This document shows, in pieces, positions 30,850-39,532 of a stretch of 64,000 nucleotides of DNA (positions are counted from its first letter, which is position 1; every line of letters begins with the position of its first letter). Location of the stretch: positions 1 through 64,000 of the forward strand of contig NZ_JADFBX010000001.1 in the NCBI RefSeq assembly GCF_015223055.1, read 5' to 3'. The notes under the pieces were generated by a model that was not told where the DNA came from, searched no databases, and was given only the letters and a program-made list of their open reading frames with translations. Both the position numbers and the translations under genes were made by a program. The DNA is from Pedobacter sp. MC2016-24. Lineage in GTDB: Bacteria; Bacteroidota; Bacteroidia; Sphingobacteriales; Sphingobacteriaceae.

Positions 30850-31029
30850 TTGCAGAATTCCTTTATTGATGCGGCTTTTCCGGAAGTGAAGGATTCAATT
30901 GGAACTGATTTAAAAACAACTGACCTTTGGAACTATGTACATCGGGGACTTGTTTTGTTGCCCCTTATGGTTAAATTAGGCTGCACAATATGGCCGGTGG
31001 ATGCCGGCCATTGTGCTATTTTAAATTAA
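30850..31029 (+). CDS. Possible small ORF or gene remnant (59 codons, TTG start)
   Basis: A frame of 59 codons opening with TTG at 30850 (an in-frame TGA lies 5 codons upstream) and ending with TAA at 31029. The first two-thirds look protein-like (SFIDAAFPEVKDSIGTDL, then LWNYVHRGLVLLPL). The 3' part includes a strong GC-rich hairpin (GCACAA-TGGCCGG / CCGGCCA-TTGTGC, 30983-31016). No SD or ATG was seen. It may be a short gene, a decayed gene end or chance. The family is not recognised. Confidence 0.25.
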   Translation: MQNSFIDAAFPEVKDSIGTDLKTTDLWNYVHRGLVLLPLMVKLGCTIWPVDAGHCAILN

Positions 31030-31106
31030 ATATGATATTGTGTACGTAAACAATCTTGTTTTTAAATATTTTTTATACATTGCCCCTATAAACCAAATAA
31101 CCCACA

Positions 31107-33389
31107 ATGAAAAAAACTTTGTTTTATTGTCTGTTCTTCATGCCTGGAATGCTGTATGCGCAACAGCAAAACCTGATTAAATATGTCAAGCCCATCATAG
31201 GAACCCAAAAAATGGGACATACCTATCCAGGAGCTACTGTACCCTTCGGAGCAGTTCAACTTAGTCCGGATACAGATACTTTGTCTTATGAATTGAATGG
31301 AAAGTATAACGGCGACGTTTATAAATATTGTGCTGGTTACAAATACGAAGATAAAACGATTGTTGGTTTTAGTCATACGCATTTTAGCGGAACGGGTCAT
31401 TCCGATTTAGGGGACTTTTTGGTGATGCCTACGGTTGGAAAATTGAACATGAACCCCGGTCGAGCAGACGATCCTGAAAGCGGTTTCCGTTCTGGATTTT
31501 CTCATGCAAATGAACAGGCAGAGGCGGGTTACTATAAAGTTAAATTGGATAAATATGATATTCAGGCTGAATTGACTGCTACGGAAAGGGTAGGCGTACA
31601 TCAATACACTTTTCCGAAGTCAAAAGATGCGCATATTATTCTGGACCTGATGTCAGGCATTTACAATTATGACGACAAAACAGTCTGGACTTTTGTAAGG
31701 GTTGTGAATGACAGCCTGATCACGGGTTACAGGCAAACCAATGGCTGGGCACGTACGCGTACTGTCTATTTCGCGATGTCATTCTCTAAAGCATTTAAAA
31801 GTTATGGGCAAAAGAATTTTGATAAAGCTCAGGTTTACAAAGGTTTTTGGCGAAAATTCGATCAGACTAAGAATTTTCCGGAAATCGCTGGTAAACGTAT
31901 CAGAATGTATTTTGACTTTAATACGGAAGCAAATGAAAAAATAGGAATTAAATTCGCTTTATCACCGGTAAGCCAGGAAAATGCTTTAGAAAATATGGAG
32001 ACGGAAGCCAAAGGTTGGGATTTTAACCAGGTTAAACAGTCAGCACAGGAAAGCTGGAACAAGGAATTAAACAAGATTAAGATCGATGCTCCGGAGGATG
32101 AAAAGATTAATTTTTATACTGCCATGTATCATGCATTTATCAATCCGACGAATTACAATGATGTCAATGGTCAATATAAAGGATTGGATCAGAATGTGCA
32201 TCAAGCTAATGGTTTTAAAAACTACACGACCTTTTCGCTATGGGACACCTATCGGGCATTACATCCATTTTTAAACATTATGCAGCCCGCAAGGAATAAC
32301 GATATGGTGAAATCAATGATGGCACATTATGATCAAAGCACCTTGAAAATGTTGCCGATCTGGTCGCATTATGCCAATGACAACTGGTGTATGAGCGGGT
32401 ATCACAGTGTATCTGTGATTGCGGATGCAGTGATTAAAGGTGTTTATAATGGCGATGCGGAGCAGGCGCTTGCAGCATGTGTAGCGACAGCTAAACATCG
32501 GAATTACGAAGGAATCGGAGAATATATAGATCGTGGTTATATTTCATCCGCATCCAATAGCAATTCTGTATCCAATACATTGGAATACGCGTACGATGAT
32601 TGGTGTATTGCCCAGCTGGCTAAAAAGTTAAACAAACAGGATATCTACCAGGAATTTATAAAACGCGCTGAAAACTGGAGAAATGTATTTGATCCAAAGA
32701 TCGGTTTCATGCGTCCCAGATTAGCCGATGGCTCATTCAAAGCGGATTTCGACGCGTTGAGTACACACAATCAGGGTTTTATCGAAGGCAATACCTGGAA
32801 CTACAGTTTTTTTGTGCCTCATAATCCAAAAGGTCTGATTGAACAAATGGGTGGTGCGAAGAAGGTCGCACTGCGATTGGATTCTTTGTTTACCATGCAT
32901 TTACCGGATGAATTTTTTGCGGAAACAGAGGACATCACCCGGGAGGGCATCATCGGTGGCTATGTCCATGGCAACGAGCCTGCCCATCATGTTGCTTACT
33001 TGTACAACTGGGTGGGCCAACCCTGGAAAACCCAGGAAAGGGTACGTAAAATTTTAAAAATGCAGTATAAACCTACGCCAGATGGTCTGGGTGGAAACGA
33101 TGATTGTGGACAGATGAGCGCCTGGTATATGTTTTCTGCCTTAGGTTTCTACCCGGTTTCGCCCGGATCTGATGAATATGCTTTGGGAAGTCCATCTGTA
33201 AACTCAGCTGTATTGCGTTTGGAAAATGGAAAATCATTTACCGTTGAAGCACGCAATCAAAGTGATAAAAACGTTTACGTAGCTAAAGTATTACTAAATG
33301 GAGTTGAACTTAAGTCTCATACCATCAAGCATTCAGATATTATTGAAGGCGGTAAACTTACTTTTTTGATGACAGGTAAAATGAGGTAG
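31107..33389 (+). CDS. GH92 family alpha-mannosidase
   Basis: 760 aa with a Sec signal (cleavage near residue 18, YAQQ). GH92 signatures are IGTQKMGHTYPGATVPFGAVQLSP at the N-terminus, FSHTHFSGTGHSDLGD, FSLWDTYRALHP (about 365-376), and the C-terminal GGNDDCGQMSAWYMFSALGFYPVSPGSDEYALGSP (about 690-725), with the conserved NEP(A)HH segment before it. These calcium-dependent exo-enzymes remove alpha-1,2-linked (or other alpha) mannose. Host or fungal N-glycan/mannan use in soil is inferred. It stands alone, with no SusC/D pair nearby. Confidence 0.95.
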   Translation: MKKTLFYCLFFMPGMLYAQQQNLIKYVKPIIGTQKMGHTYPGATVPFGAVQLSPDTDTLSYELNGKYNGDVYKYCAGYKYEDKTIVGFSHTHFSGTGHSDLGDFLVMPTVGKLNMNPGRADDPESGFRSGFSHANEQAEAGYYKVKLDKYDIQAELTATERVGVHQYTFPKSKDAHIILDLMSGIYNYDDKTVWTFVRVVNDSLITGYRQTNGWARTRTVYFAMSFSKAFKSYGQKNFDKAQVYKGFWRKFDQTKNFPEIAGKRIRMYFDFNTEANEKIGIKFALSPVSQENALENMETEAKGWDFNQVKQSAQESWNKELNKIKIDAPEDEKINFYTAMYHAFINPTNYNDVNGQYKGLDQNVHQANGFKNYTTFSLWDTYRALHPFLNIMQPARNNDMVKSMMAHYDQSTLKMLPIWSHYANDNWCMSGYHSVSVIADAVIKGVYNGDAEQALAACVATAKHRNYEGIGEYIDRGYISSASNSNSVSNTLEYAYDDWCIAQLAKKLNKQDIYQEFIKRAENWRNVFDPKIGFMRPRLADGSFKADFDALSTHNQGFIEGNTWNYSFFVPHNPKGLIEQMGGAKKVALRLDSLFTMHLPDEFFAETEDITREGIIGGYVHGNEPAHHVAYLYNWVGQPWKTQERVRKILKMQYKPTPDGLGGNDDCGQMSAWYMFSALGFYPVSPGSDEYALGSPSVNSAVLRLENGKSFTVEARNQSDKNVYVAKVLLNGVELKSHTIKHSDIIEGGKLTFLMTGKMR

Positions 33390-33418
33390 ATTTGTATAGC
33401 ATAAAATGCTATACAAAT
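33390..33418. repeat. Perfect 13-bp inverted repeat between convergent genes
   Basis: ATTTGTATAGCAT and ATGCTATACAAAT are separated by AAA. The repeat begins 1 bp after the GH92 stop and spans the stop codon of the minus-strand gene at 33409. It has no T-run on either side, so it is not a standard terminator. Confidence 0.8.
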
Positions 33419-33729
33419 GCGGGTACTGTACTGTTTGGATCATTTCCCTGAATCTGGTTTCTACGGATATCAGAGGGGTTGATCGGCTTTTTGATGATTT
33501 TGCCATTAAGTCCTGAAAAGGCGGTATAAAGCAGTACCCCACCTAATGCCACTTCTTCAATAGCAATGATAGGGGTTTTAGTGATACATCTGATTCCCTT
33601 CTGAAATATATAAACACCGGCTATGATAGATACAATGCGTTTGCCAGCATGTAATTCCTGCGCCTCGTAATCGTTTAATAAAGAATTTATGATCGAAAGT
33701 GTAAACCTTTCTTTTATTTTTTTTAGCAT
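33409..33729 (-). CDS. Small membrane protein, function unknown
   Basis: 106 aa. Two hydrophobic segments (about residues 32-45, VSIIAGVYIFQKG, and 55-70, IAIEEVALGGVLLYTAF) suggest a small two-helix inner-membrane protein, with a basic N-terminus (MLKKIKERF) and a polar tail (NPSDIRRNQIQGN). It resembles Bacteroidota DUF2892-like or YgaP-like proteins, but I cannot assign a family. It is 71 nt beyond the nucleoside phosphorylase gene. Its stop codon lies in a perfect inverted repeat. Confidence 0.6.
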   Translation of the reverse strand: MLKKIKERFTLSIINSLLNDYEAQELHAGKRIVSIIAGVYIFQKGIRCITKTPIIAIEEVALGGVLLYTAFSGLNGKIIKKPINPSDIRRNQIQGNDPNSTVPAFV

Positions 33730-33800
33730 GTTGTTCGTTTAATAAGTGTCCTTGACTAACAAATTGCCCTTAATGTTTGTTTGACAGAGCTGGCATTTAG

Positions 33801-34670
33801 TTAGCTCAACTTGTCTAAAACCATTTTAATTGCCTGAGCTACAACTTTTCCAGGATTACTGCTAAATTCAAAATTTACCCGGCTTGCAAGAATTGCATTT
33901 ACAGAAAGTGCTTTATGCCCGAGTACTTTAGCCATTGCATATATTCCGGCAGTTTCCATTTCCAAATTTGTTATTCTGTAATTACCCTGTCTAAATGTGT
34001 TTAATTGATGAACGAGATTGGGAACCGTATTTTTTGCCCTGACTTGCCGTCCCTGTGGCGCATAAAAGCCTGGTGCAGTAACGGTGATGCCCTTATCCAT
34101 ATCAGCAGCCACAGTATTTAGTAAATCGCTGTCTGCCGCCGAGAGGTACGGATGGATGCCTTTAATCTGCGAAAGATGCGTATTCAGACCGTTTAAAATA
34201 CTTCTTTCATCACCTGATAGTTCGTGGACATAATAATGCATCAGCGCATCGAGCCCCAATCCGAAGGATGATGCTAAGATCGTGCCCATTGGAATATCCG
34301 GTTGTATGGCTCCGGAAGTACCAATTCTAATGATGTTTAAAGCGGTCAGTTCTTTTTTAACCTTTCTGGATTTGAAATCAATGTTAACCAGGGCATCAAG
34401 TTCATTGAAAACGATATCTATGTTGTCGGTTCCTATTCCTGTAGAAATGACGGTAATTCTTTTTTTACCGAGATAGCCGGTTTGTGTGAGAAATTCCCGC
34501 TTTCCTTTCTTCAACTCTATGGAATCAAAATGTTTGGTGATTTCTGTTACCCGATCAGGATCGCCAACGGTAATGATCGTGTCGGCAACATCTTCTGGTA
34601 ATAAATTCAAATGGTATATGCTGCCATCCGGGTTGATGATCAGGTCGGCTTCAGAAATTTTGTTTTCCAT
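33801..34670 (-). CDS. Nucleoside phosphorylase (uridine phosphorylase-like)
   Basis: 289 aa of the PNP/UDP family: phosphate-binding GDPDRVTEI (about residue 36), STGIGTDNIDIVFNEL (about 75-90), IRIGTSGAIQPDIPMGTI, and the substrate-binding NLEMETAGIYAMAKVLGHKALSVNAIL (about 234-260). The family interconverts nucleosides with free base and ribose-1-phosphate. The exact base preference is not certain; uridine is the likeliest. It is last in a run of minus-strand genes ribD-eamA-yigZ-phosphorylase with short gaps. Confidence 0.88.
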   Translation of the reverse strand: MENKISEADLIINPDGSIYHLNLLPEDVADTIITVGDPDRVTEITKHFDSIELKKGKREFLTQTGYLGKKRITVISTGIGTDNIDIVFNELDALVNIDFKSRKVKKELTALNIIRIGTSGAIQPDIPMGTILASSFGLGLDALMHYYVHELSGDERSILNGLNTHLSQIKGIHPYLSAADSDLLNTVAADMDKGITVTAPGFYAPQGRQVRAKNTVPNLVHQLNTFRQGNYRITNLEMETAGIYAMAKVLGHKALSVNAILASRVNFEFSSNPGKVVAQAIKMVLDKLS

Positions 34671-34702
34671 AGGTATGTGTTTAAGTATATGCCGCGGGCG
34701 CT

Positions 34703-35317
34703 TTAGGCTGTATAAAGATAGCTTGTTTTAAGTTCCCCGATTTGATCTAATTTTTGGAGTATAACGTTTAAACTGCTTTTTCTGATGGCCAGTTTAATGG
34801 CGCATTTGTTGTCGAAATCCTGCGAAAGTACAGTCAGTTTCTCTTCTTTAATGAGTCGCATCACGTCATTCATCACCAAATAATTGAAATCAATCTGGTA
34901 AATGTCATTTACTGTTTTTTCAATCAGCTCTGCGGCTCGTAAGGCTTCGACAGCAGCGGTCTTGTAAGCATTGATCAAGCCTGGAACACCCAGTAAGGTG
35001 CCTCCGAAATAGCGTACCACAACAATAGAAATATTGGTAATATCAGCTGAAAGCATGGTGTTTAAAATTGGCCGACCTGCAGTTCCAGACGGTTCACCGT
35101 CATCCTGAATCCGGAATATACTACGATCGGGACTTAATCTGAGCGCCCAACAAAAATGCCGGGCTTTTGCATGTTCTGCCCGGAGGTTTAGCAACAGCGG
35201 CTTCAGTTCATCCTCTGTTTGAACTGGGTAGGCATAGCCAATAAATTTACTTCCACGGTCACGGAATATTCCTTCAGATGGGGCAGCTATGGTTTTATAA
35301 GTATCGTCAAATAACAT
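34703..35317 (-). CDS. YigZ/IMPACT family protein
   Basis: 204 aa. N-terminal IMPACT domain: RGSKFIGYAYPV (about 20-31), the AKARHFCWALRL segment, DDGEPSGTAGRPIL, and VVVRYFGGTLLGVPGLINAYKTA. A DUF1949-like C-terminal domain follows (about 130-204). The family is named after the eukaryotic translational regulator IMPACT, and the bacterial role is unclear. The gene begins 25 nt after eamA and is part of the ribD operon. Confidence 0.9.
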   Translation of the reverse strand: MLFDDTYKTIAAPSEGIFRDRGSKFIGYAYPVQTEDELKPLLLNLRAEHAKARHFCWALRLSPDRSIFRIQDDGEPSGTAGRPILNTMLSADITNISIVVVRYFGGTLLGVPGLINAYKTAAVEALRAAELIEKTVNDIYQIDFNYLVMNDVMRLIKEEKLTVLSQDFDNKCAIKLAIRKSSLNVILQKLDQIGELKTSYLYTA

Positions 35318-35342
35318 AATTCTATCAGGTAAATGCTAAAGT

Positions 35343-36221
35343 TTAGCTGAGCATCTGGTACAGTGCTGGGATAACATTAGTAATTAATATGATGGCGACC
35401 AATGCGAGCGCCAGTCCCAGGTAATTGAGCTTGTTCAGTTTTTCTTTAAAAATTAAAATACCGACTGCACTACCCACGATAATTACACCCATGTTCATTG
35501 CGGCGAAAACAACAGAAGGATTACTTGCCATTGCGGTATGCGCTTTCAGGTAGAACCAGATGTTGAAGAAGTTGAAAAAACCCAGGATACATCCACAGAT
35601 GAAATTGATGAATTCCATTTTCTGCTTTTTTACGACTTTTAAGTAAGCAATTGACAGTAATGATATCACAAAAGCAAGAATGAAAACCAGGATCAGGGAA
35701 CTGGTGTAAGGGATAATTTTAATTTGTGCTACTTTTTTAAACAAGATGTCGATCAAGCCGAAGCCGATAAAAACAATGATGGGATACAGCCAGTTCAGGC
35801 CTTCATTTTTTTGACTTGTTTTTTTATGGAGCGTGAAAAATATCGCCACAAAGCCTACGGATAATCCGCAGATCTTTGTTAAAGTGAAATCTTCTTTAAA
35901 CAGGAAGTAAGCTGCTAGAATAGGAATGAACAACGATAAGCGCTGTGCGATGTCTGTTTTGACAATACCAATGTGTCGCACCGATCCAGCCAGGAACCAG
36001 AAGACCACGGGTAGTAAAACACCTAAGGCAATGTATTCACTGGACGGAACTGTTCCGGTGAGTTGCGCAAGGCTGGGCTTGAAGAAAATATAGCTGAGCA
36101 CAATCGCAAACAAATAGTTCCAGGTTACAGCCTGGGTAATGTTGATTTTATAACGCCTGGCTAGCTTGAGGAGTACAGCTACGGTAACACTGCAGCAAAT
36201 GCTGATCAATAAGAATATCAT
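35343..36221 (-). CDS. EamA/DMT-superfamily transporter
   Basis: 292 aa with about ten membrane segments in two EamA-type halves (for example AVTWNYLFAIVLSYIFF early, and AAMNMGVIIVGSAVGILIFKEKLNKLNYLGLALALVAIILI at the end). Exports or imports a small metabolite; the substrate cannot be deduced. It starts within the last 4 nt of ribD, so it is translationally coupled to riboflavin synthesis. A role in moving a flavin-pathway metabolite is tempting but unproven. Confidence 0.85.
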   Translation of the reverse strand: MIFLLISICCSVTVAVLLKLARRYKINITQAVTWNYLFAIVLSYIFFKPSLAQLTGTVPSSEYIALGVLLPVVFWFLAGSVRHIGIVKTDIAQRLSLFIPILAAYFLFKEDFTLTKICGLSVGFVAIFFTLHKKTSQKNEGLNWLYPIIVFIGFGLIDILFKKVAQIKIIPYTSSLILVFILAFVISLLSIAYLKVVKKQKMEFINFICGCILGFFNFFNIWFYLKAHTAMASNPSVVFAAMNMGVIIVGSAVGILIFKEKLNKLNYLGLALALVAIILITNVIPALYQMLS

Positions 36222-37273
36222 GAATGTTTATTTTGGAGAATGGTTAATGTATCGTCTTTCAGCCTGATTTCTTCGCTGAGCGTCCCGTTAATTTTTGGCG
36301 ACGCAATTCCGGATCCCCAGGTTTCTACAGTTGAAGTAAAGATTCTGGCTTCGTCCCATAAGTTGTTGTTGATAAACTGGTTCAGCAGGTTTGCTCCGCC
36401 TTCTATGATCACAGATTGAATATCCATCAGGTACAATTGAAAAGCGATTTTTTGCGGTAAATAAAATTGCATGTCTTCCATCTGGATGAAATGAATATTG
36501 TCCTGTACGTCTGTCTTTCGTTCGTTGAAAATGATAGTCCTGGCCTGGTTATTATACAGGTTATTAGCTAAAGGCACCTGTAAGTGGCGGTCGATTACGA
36601 TTCGTATCGGATTTTTTCCGGGCCATTCTCGTGAATTCAATTGTGGATTGTCGGTGATCGCGGTATTCTTTCCAACAAGAATTGCATCTTCTTCCGTTCT
36701 CCATTTGTGCGCCAGTTTTTTAGCTAGGGCTCCGGTAATCCACTTTTGTGTATGGTCCTCTCTACCAAAAAAGCCATCCGCTGTTTTAGCCCATTTTAAA
36801 ATGATATAGGGGCGTTGTTTTTGTATTCTGGTAAAAAAGCGCCTGTTGAGGTGGCTGCATTCGGCTTCCAGGACGCCTGAAACAACTTCAATTCCAGCAG
36901 CCTTGAGTTTTTCTATCCCTTTTCCGTCGACATCTGCAAATGGATCGCGGTTGCCAATCACAACTTTTTTGATGCGATGCCGGATGAGCAGATCAGCACA
37001 AGGTGGGGTTTTGCCAAAATGAGCGCATGGCTCCAGGCTAACATAGGCAGTAGATTTTGACAACAGGAGTGGGGCCTGATCAGCAAAACGATCGAAAACT
37101 GCTTTAACGGCATTTACTTCTGCATGTGCTTCGCCGAATTTTGCATGGTAACCTTCACCAATCACTTTGTCTTCACAGACAATGACGCAGCCGACCATTG
37201 GATTTGGGCTGACATTGCTGATTCCCAAACTCGCCAGCTCCAGGCATCTTCTAAGATATAATTCGTTAGCCAT
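36218..37273 (-). CDS. ribD: Riboflavin biosynthesis deaminase/reductase
   Basis: 351 aa. The N-terminal deaminase domain has the zinc motif GEAHAEVNAV (about residue 48) and LEPCAHFGKTPPCADLLI (about 74-91). The C-terminal RibD_C reductase domain starts at about 145 (RPYIILKWAKTADGF), with LVGKNTAITDNPQLNSR and VIIEGGANLLNQF. It converts the pyrimidine of the first riboflavin intermediate by deamination and side-chain reduction. It is the first gene of its operon. The start ATG is only 5 nt from a TACTTTTG box that is the mirror image of the prmC promoter; no FMN riboswitch is present. Confidence 0.96.
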   Translation of the reverse strand: MANELYLRRCLELASLGISNVSPNPMVGCVIVCEDKVIGEGYHAKFGEAHAEVNAVKAVFDRFADQAPLLLSKSTAYVSLEPCAHFGKTPPCADLLIRHRIKKVVIGNRDPFADVDGKGIEKLKAAGIEVVSGVLEAECSHLNRRFFTRIQKQRPYIILKWAKTADGFFGREDHTQKWITGALAKKLAHKWRTEEDAILVGKNTAITDNPQLNSREWPGKNPIRIVIDRHLQVPLANNLYNNQARTIIFNERKTDVQDNIHFIQMEDMQFYLPQKIAFQLYLMDIQSVIIEGGANLLNQFINNNLWDEARIFTSTVETWGSGIASPKINGTLSEEIRLKDDTLTILQNKHS

Positions 37274-37278
37274 TTCAG

Positions 37279-37315
37279 CAAAAGTAAGGTATATTGTTCG
37301 ATTTACTTACTTTTG
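37279..37315. promoter_or_regulatory. Symmetric divergent promoter of ribD and prmC
   Basis: CAAAAGTAAG (37279-37288) and CTTACTTTTG (37306-37315) form a perfect 10-bp inverted repeat with a 17-bp spacer. Each arm contains a TACTTTTG -7 box (minus 37279-37286; plus 37308-37315). They end 5 nt before the ribD ATG and 6 nt before the prmC ATG, so both mRNAs would be leaderless or nearly so. Confidence 0.6.
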
Positions 37316-37321
37316 TTGGCT

Positions 37322-38161
37322 ATGAATTTAAGGCAACTGTTGCAACATTTTACAATAGAATTACAGGACATTTACGATGCGGACGAAGCTTCTGCCATGT
37401 TTTATATAGCTGCAGCACAATACTCGGGATTGCGGAAGTTAGACATGGTTTTGAAAGGCATGGACTTCATTTCTCAAGAATCGGAGTTGAAGTATTTAAG
37501 CTTGCTTACCACATTAAAGCTCGGAAGCCCAATACAATATGCCTTGGGGTTTTCTGAGTTTTTTGGCCTGAAATTTCAAGTAAATACAGACGTATTAATT
37601 CCCAGGCCAGAGACGGAAGAGCTCGTGGATTGGATTTTAAGCACAGTCACAAATCAAACTAAAATATTGGATATTGGAACTGGTAGTGGCTGCATTGCGA
37701 TTACACTGAAAAAGGAGCTGGGTGTGGCTGAACTAACGGCGCTTGATGTTTCTATAGATGCGCTAGGCATAGCAAGAAATAATGCGGTTTTAAATCAAGT
37801 CGAAGTCAATTTTATACAACAGGATATTTTGACTTATCAAGGTGGACAAGTTAAATATGATGTCATTGTCAGTAACCCTCCTTATATCAAGGAAGATGAG
37901 AAGGCTCAAATGCATCACAATGTGCTGGAAAACGAACCGCACCTGGCCTTGTTTGTCAGCAATGAAGATCCACTCGTTTTTTACAAAGCCATTGCTGATT
38001 TTGCGGTCAATAACCTTACAACAGGTGGATTCCTATTTTTAGAGATCAACGAATATTTAGGTTCGGAAATGGTTCAGATGTTGTCATCTAAGTTATTTAA
38101 GCATATTGAGTTAAGGAAGGATATGCAGGGGAAAGACCGCATGATAAAAGCTAGCTTCTAG
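37322..38161 (+). CDS. prmC: Release factor glutamine methyltransferase
   Basis: About 279 aa from ATG at 37322; a TTG start 9 nt earlier is in frame but lies inside the promoter box. The methyltransferase core has ILDIGTGSGCIAITLKKEL (SAM motif I) and the catalytic NPPY motif in VSNPPYIKEDE. The N-terminal helical domain binds the release factor, as in HemK/PrmC. It methylates the Gln of the GGQ motif in release factors. Its stop overlaps the convergent xerD gene by 11 bp. Confidence 0.94.
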   Translation: MNLRQLLQHFTIELQDIYDADEASAMFYIAAAQYSGLRKLDMVLKGMDFISQESELKYLSLLTTLKLGSPIQYALGFSEFFGLKFQVNTDVLIPRPETEELVDWILSTVTNQTKILDIGTGSGCIAITLKKELGVAELTALDVSIDALGIARNNAVLNQVEVNFIQQDILTYQGGQVKYDVIVSNPPYIKEDEKAQMHHNVLENEPHLALFVSNEDPLVFYKAIADFAVNNLTTGGFLFLEINEYLGSEMVQMLSSKLFKHIELRKDMQGKDRMIKASF

Positions 38162-39050
38162 GGTGTGCTTCCATAATTACGCCCCGCAGGTAGTCGCGGT
38201 CCAAATGCGTGTAAATTTCGGTTGTCGTGATGCTGGAATGACCCAACATCTCCTGGACAGCACGTAAGTCGGCACCACCTTCTATTAAATGAGTTGCAAA
38301 TGAGTGGCGAAAGGTATGTGGGCTAATGCTTTTTTTCATACCCGTTTTTTCGGCCAGTGATTTGATCATTGTGAACACTGAAATTCTGGACAGGCTGCTA
38401 CCCGTTCTGTTTAAGAAAATGTAATTTTCAAATCCTTTTTTGATATTGAGCTGCACACGAACTTCAGCTATATATATATTGATGTATTTCAAAGCATTAT
38501 TTCCTATAGGAATGAGTCGCTCTTTGTTCCCTTTTCCAATGATCCTAATGAACTCGCTTTCCTCATGGATATCTGACAGCCTGAGATTTACCAATTCTGA
38601 AACCCTTAAGCCACAGCCGTACAACACTTCTAAAATTGCCTTATTTCTCATTCCTTCCGGTTTAGAAGCATCGATGGCATTGATCAGGATGTCAATTTCA
38701 TGGATATTCAGGGTATCCGGTAATGTTTTGGATAGTCTTGGGGCTTCAAGTAGTGAGGATGGATCGTCGAGTATTACCTCTTCCAATTGTAAGAAACTAA
38801 AAAAAGCCTTTAAGCTGGAAATTACCCGTGCCTGTGTACTCGGCAACATTCCGAGTTCATTGATCCAGGTGATAAATAGCTTTAGGTCGTTGTGGCTAAT
38901 GTCCTTGATTTTAGGCGCTTTATCATGTGATTCAAAATACTGTAGCAGCTTATTCAGATCGCCTAGATAGGCTTCAATGGAGTTGCCAGACAAGGATCTT
39001 TCCAGTTTCAGATAGTTTTTAAACGATTGTAAATAGGGGTTATTAATCAC
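38151..39050 (-). CDS. xerD: Tyrosine recombinase XerD/XerC-type
   Basis: 299 aa with a GTG start (no earlier or later in-frame ATG fits). SAM-like N-terminal domain, then the catalytic set: R in YGCGLRVSELVNLR, K (in IIGKGNKERLIPIG), HTFRHSFATHLIEGG, and the Tyr in TTEIYTHLD. Length and layout match the housekeeping dimer-resolution recombinases, not an integrase of a mobile element; no attachment site or cargo was seen. It probably acts with FtsK at dif; which of the two Xer paralogs it is remains open. Confidence 0.9.
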   Translation of the reverse strand: MINNPYLQSFKNYLKLERSLSGNSIEAYLGDLNKLLQYFESHDKAPKIKDISHNDLKLFITWINELGMLPSTQARVISSLKAFFSFLQLEEVILDDPSSLLEAPRLSKTLPDTLNIHEIDILINAIDASKPEGMRNKAILEVLYGCGLRVSELVNLRLSDIHEESEFIRIIGKGNKERLIPIGNNALKYINIYIAEVRVQLNIKKGFENYIFLNRTGSSLSRISVFTMIKSLAEKTGMKKSISPHTFRHSFATHLIEGGADLRAVQEMLGHSSITTTEIYTHLDRDYLRGVIMEAHPRS

Positions 39051-39082
39051 AAAAAAAATTTTATACTGTAAGTTTTAAACTT

Positions 39083-39090
39083 TAAGTTTG
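39083..39090 (+). promoter_or_regulatory. Putative -7 box (TAAGTTTG) 5 nt before aroQ
   Basis: Exact TAnnTTTG match. The ATG at 39096 follows after 5 nt, implying a leaderless or near-leaderless aroQ mRNA. Confidence 0.5.
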
Positions 39091-39095
39091 AATGG

Positions 39096-39518
39096 ATGAA
39101 GATACAAATTATTAACGGCCCAAATTTGAATCTCTTAGGAGTTCGTGAACCGGGTATATACGGCAGTCAGGGTTTTGAAGAATATATAAAGACATTGCGT
39201 GACATGTACAGCATGCTGGAAATTGATTATTTTCAGAGTAACGTAGAGGGGGAGTTGATTAATAAATTACATGAGGTCGGCTTCAGTTATGATGGTTTGG
39301 TTTTAAATGCGGGGGGCTATACACATACTTCCGTTGCGCTTGCCGATGCCATTGCCGCGATTAAAACACCTGTTGTTGAAGTTCACATTTCTAATATTTA
39401 TGCCCGGGAAGAATATCGGCACGTTTCCTTAACAGGCAAAAACTGCCGTGGCGTTTTGACTGGATTTGGAATGGACGGTTACCGCCTTGCGATTGAAAGT
39501 TTACTTAAGGCAGTTTAA
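39096..39518 (+). CDS. aroQ: 3-dehydroquinate dehydratase, type II
   Basis: 140 aa, the usual size. Motifs: INGPNLNLLGVREPGIYG (residues 5-22), the catalytic Tyr there (Y21), a second region FQSNVEGELINKLHE, GGYTHTSVALADAI, and VEVHISNIYAREEYRHVS. It removes water from dehydroquinate in the shikimate pathway as a dodecamer. The gene is monocistronic with a near-leaderless promoter. Its stop is 14 nt from the convergent GT2 gene end. Confidence 0.96.
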   Translation: MKIQIINGPNLNLLGVREPGIYGSQGFEEYIKTLRDMYSMLEIDYFQSNVEGELINKLHEVGFSYDGLVLNAGGYTHTSVALADAIAAIKTPVVEVHISNIYAREEYRHVSLTGKNCRGVLTGFGMDGYRLAIESLLKAV

Positions 39519-39532
39519 AAATAAATTTTTGC

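Noticed and set aside
36811..37321. FMN riboswitch for ribD
   Set aside because: The gap to prmC is only 48 bp and contains a symmetric promoter; none of the conserved FMN-aptamer sequences fits.
38151..39050. Tyrosine recombinase as integrase of a mobile element
   Set aside because: Length and motifs match housekeeping XerC/D; no attachment repeats, cargo genes or composition change surround it.
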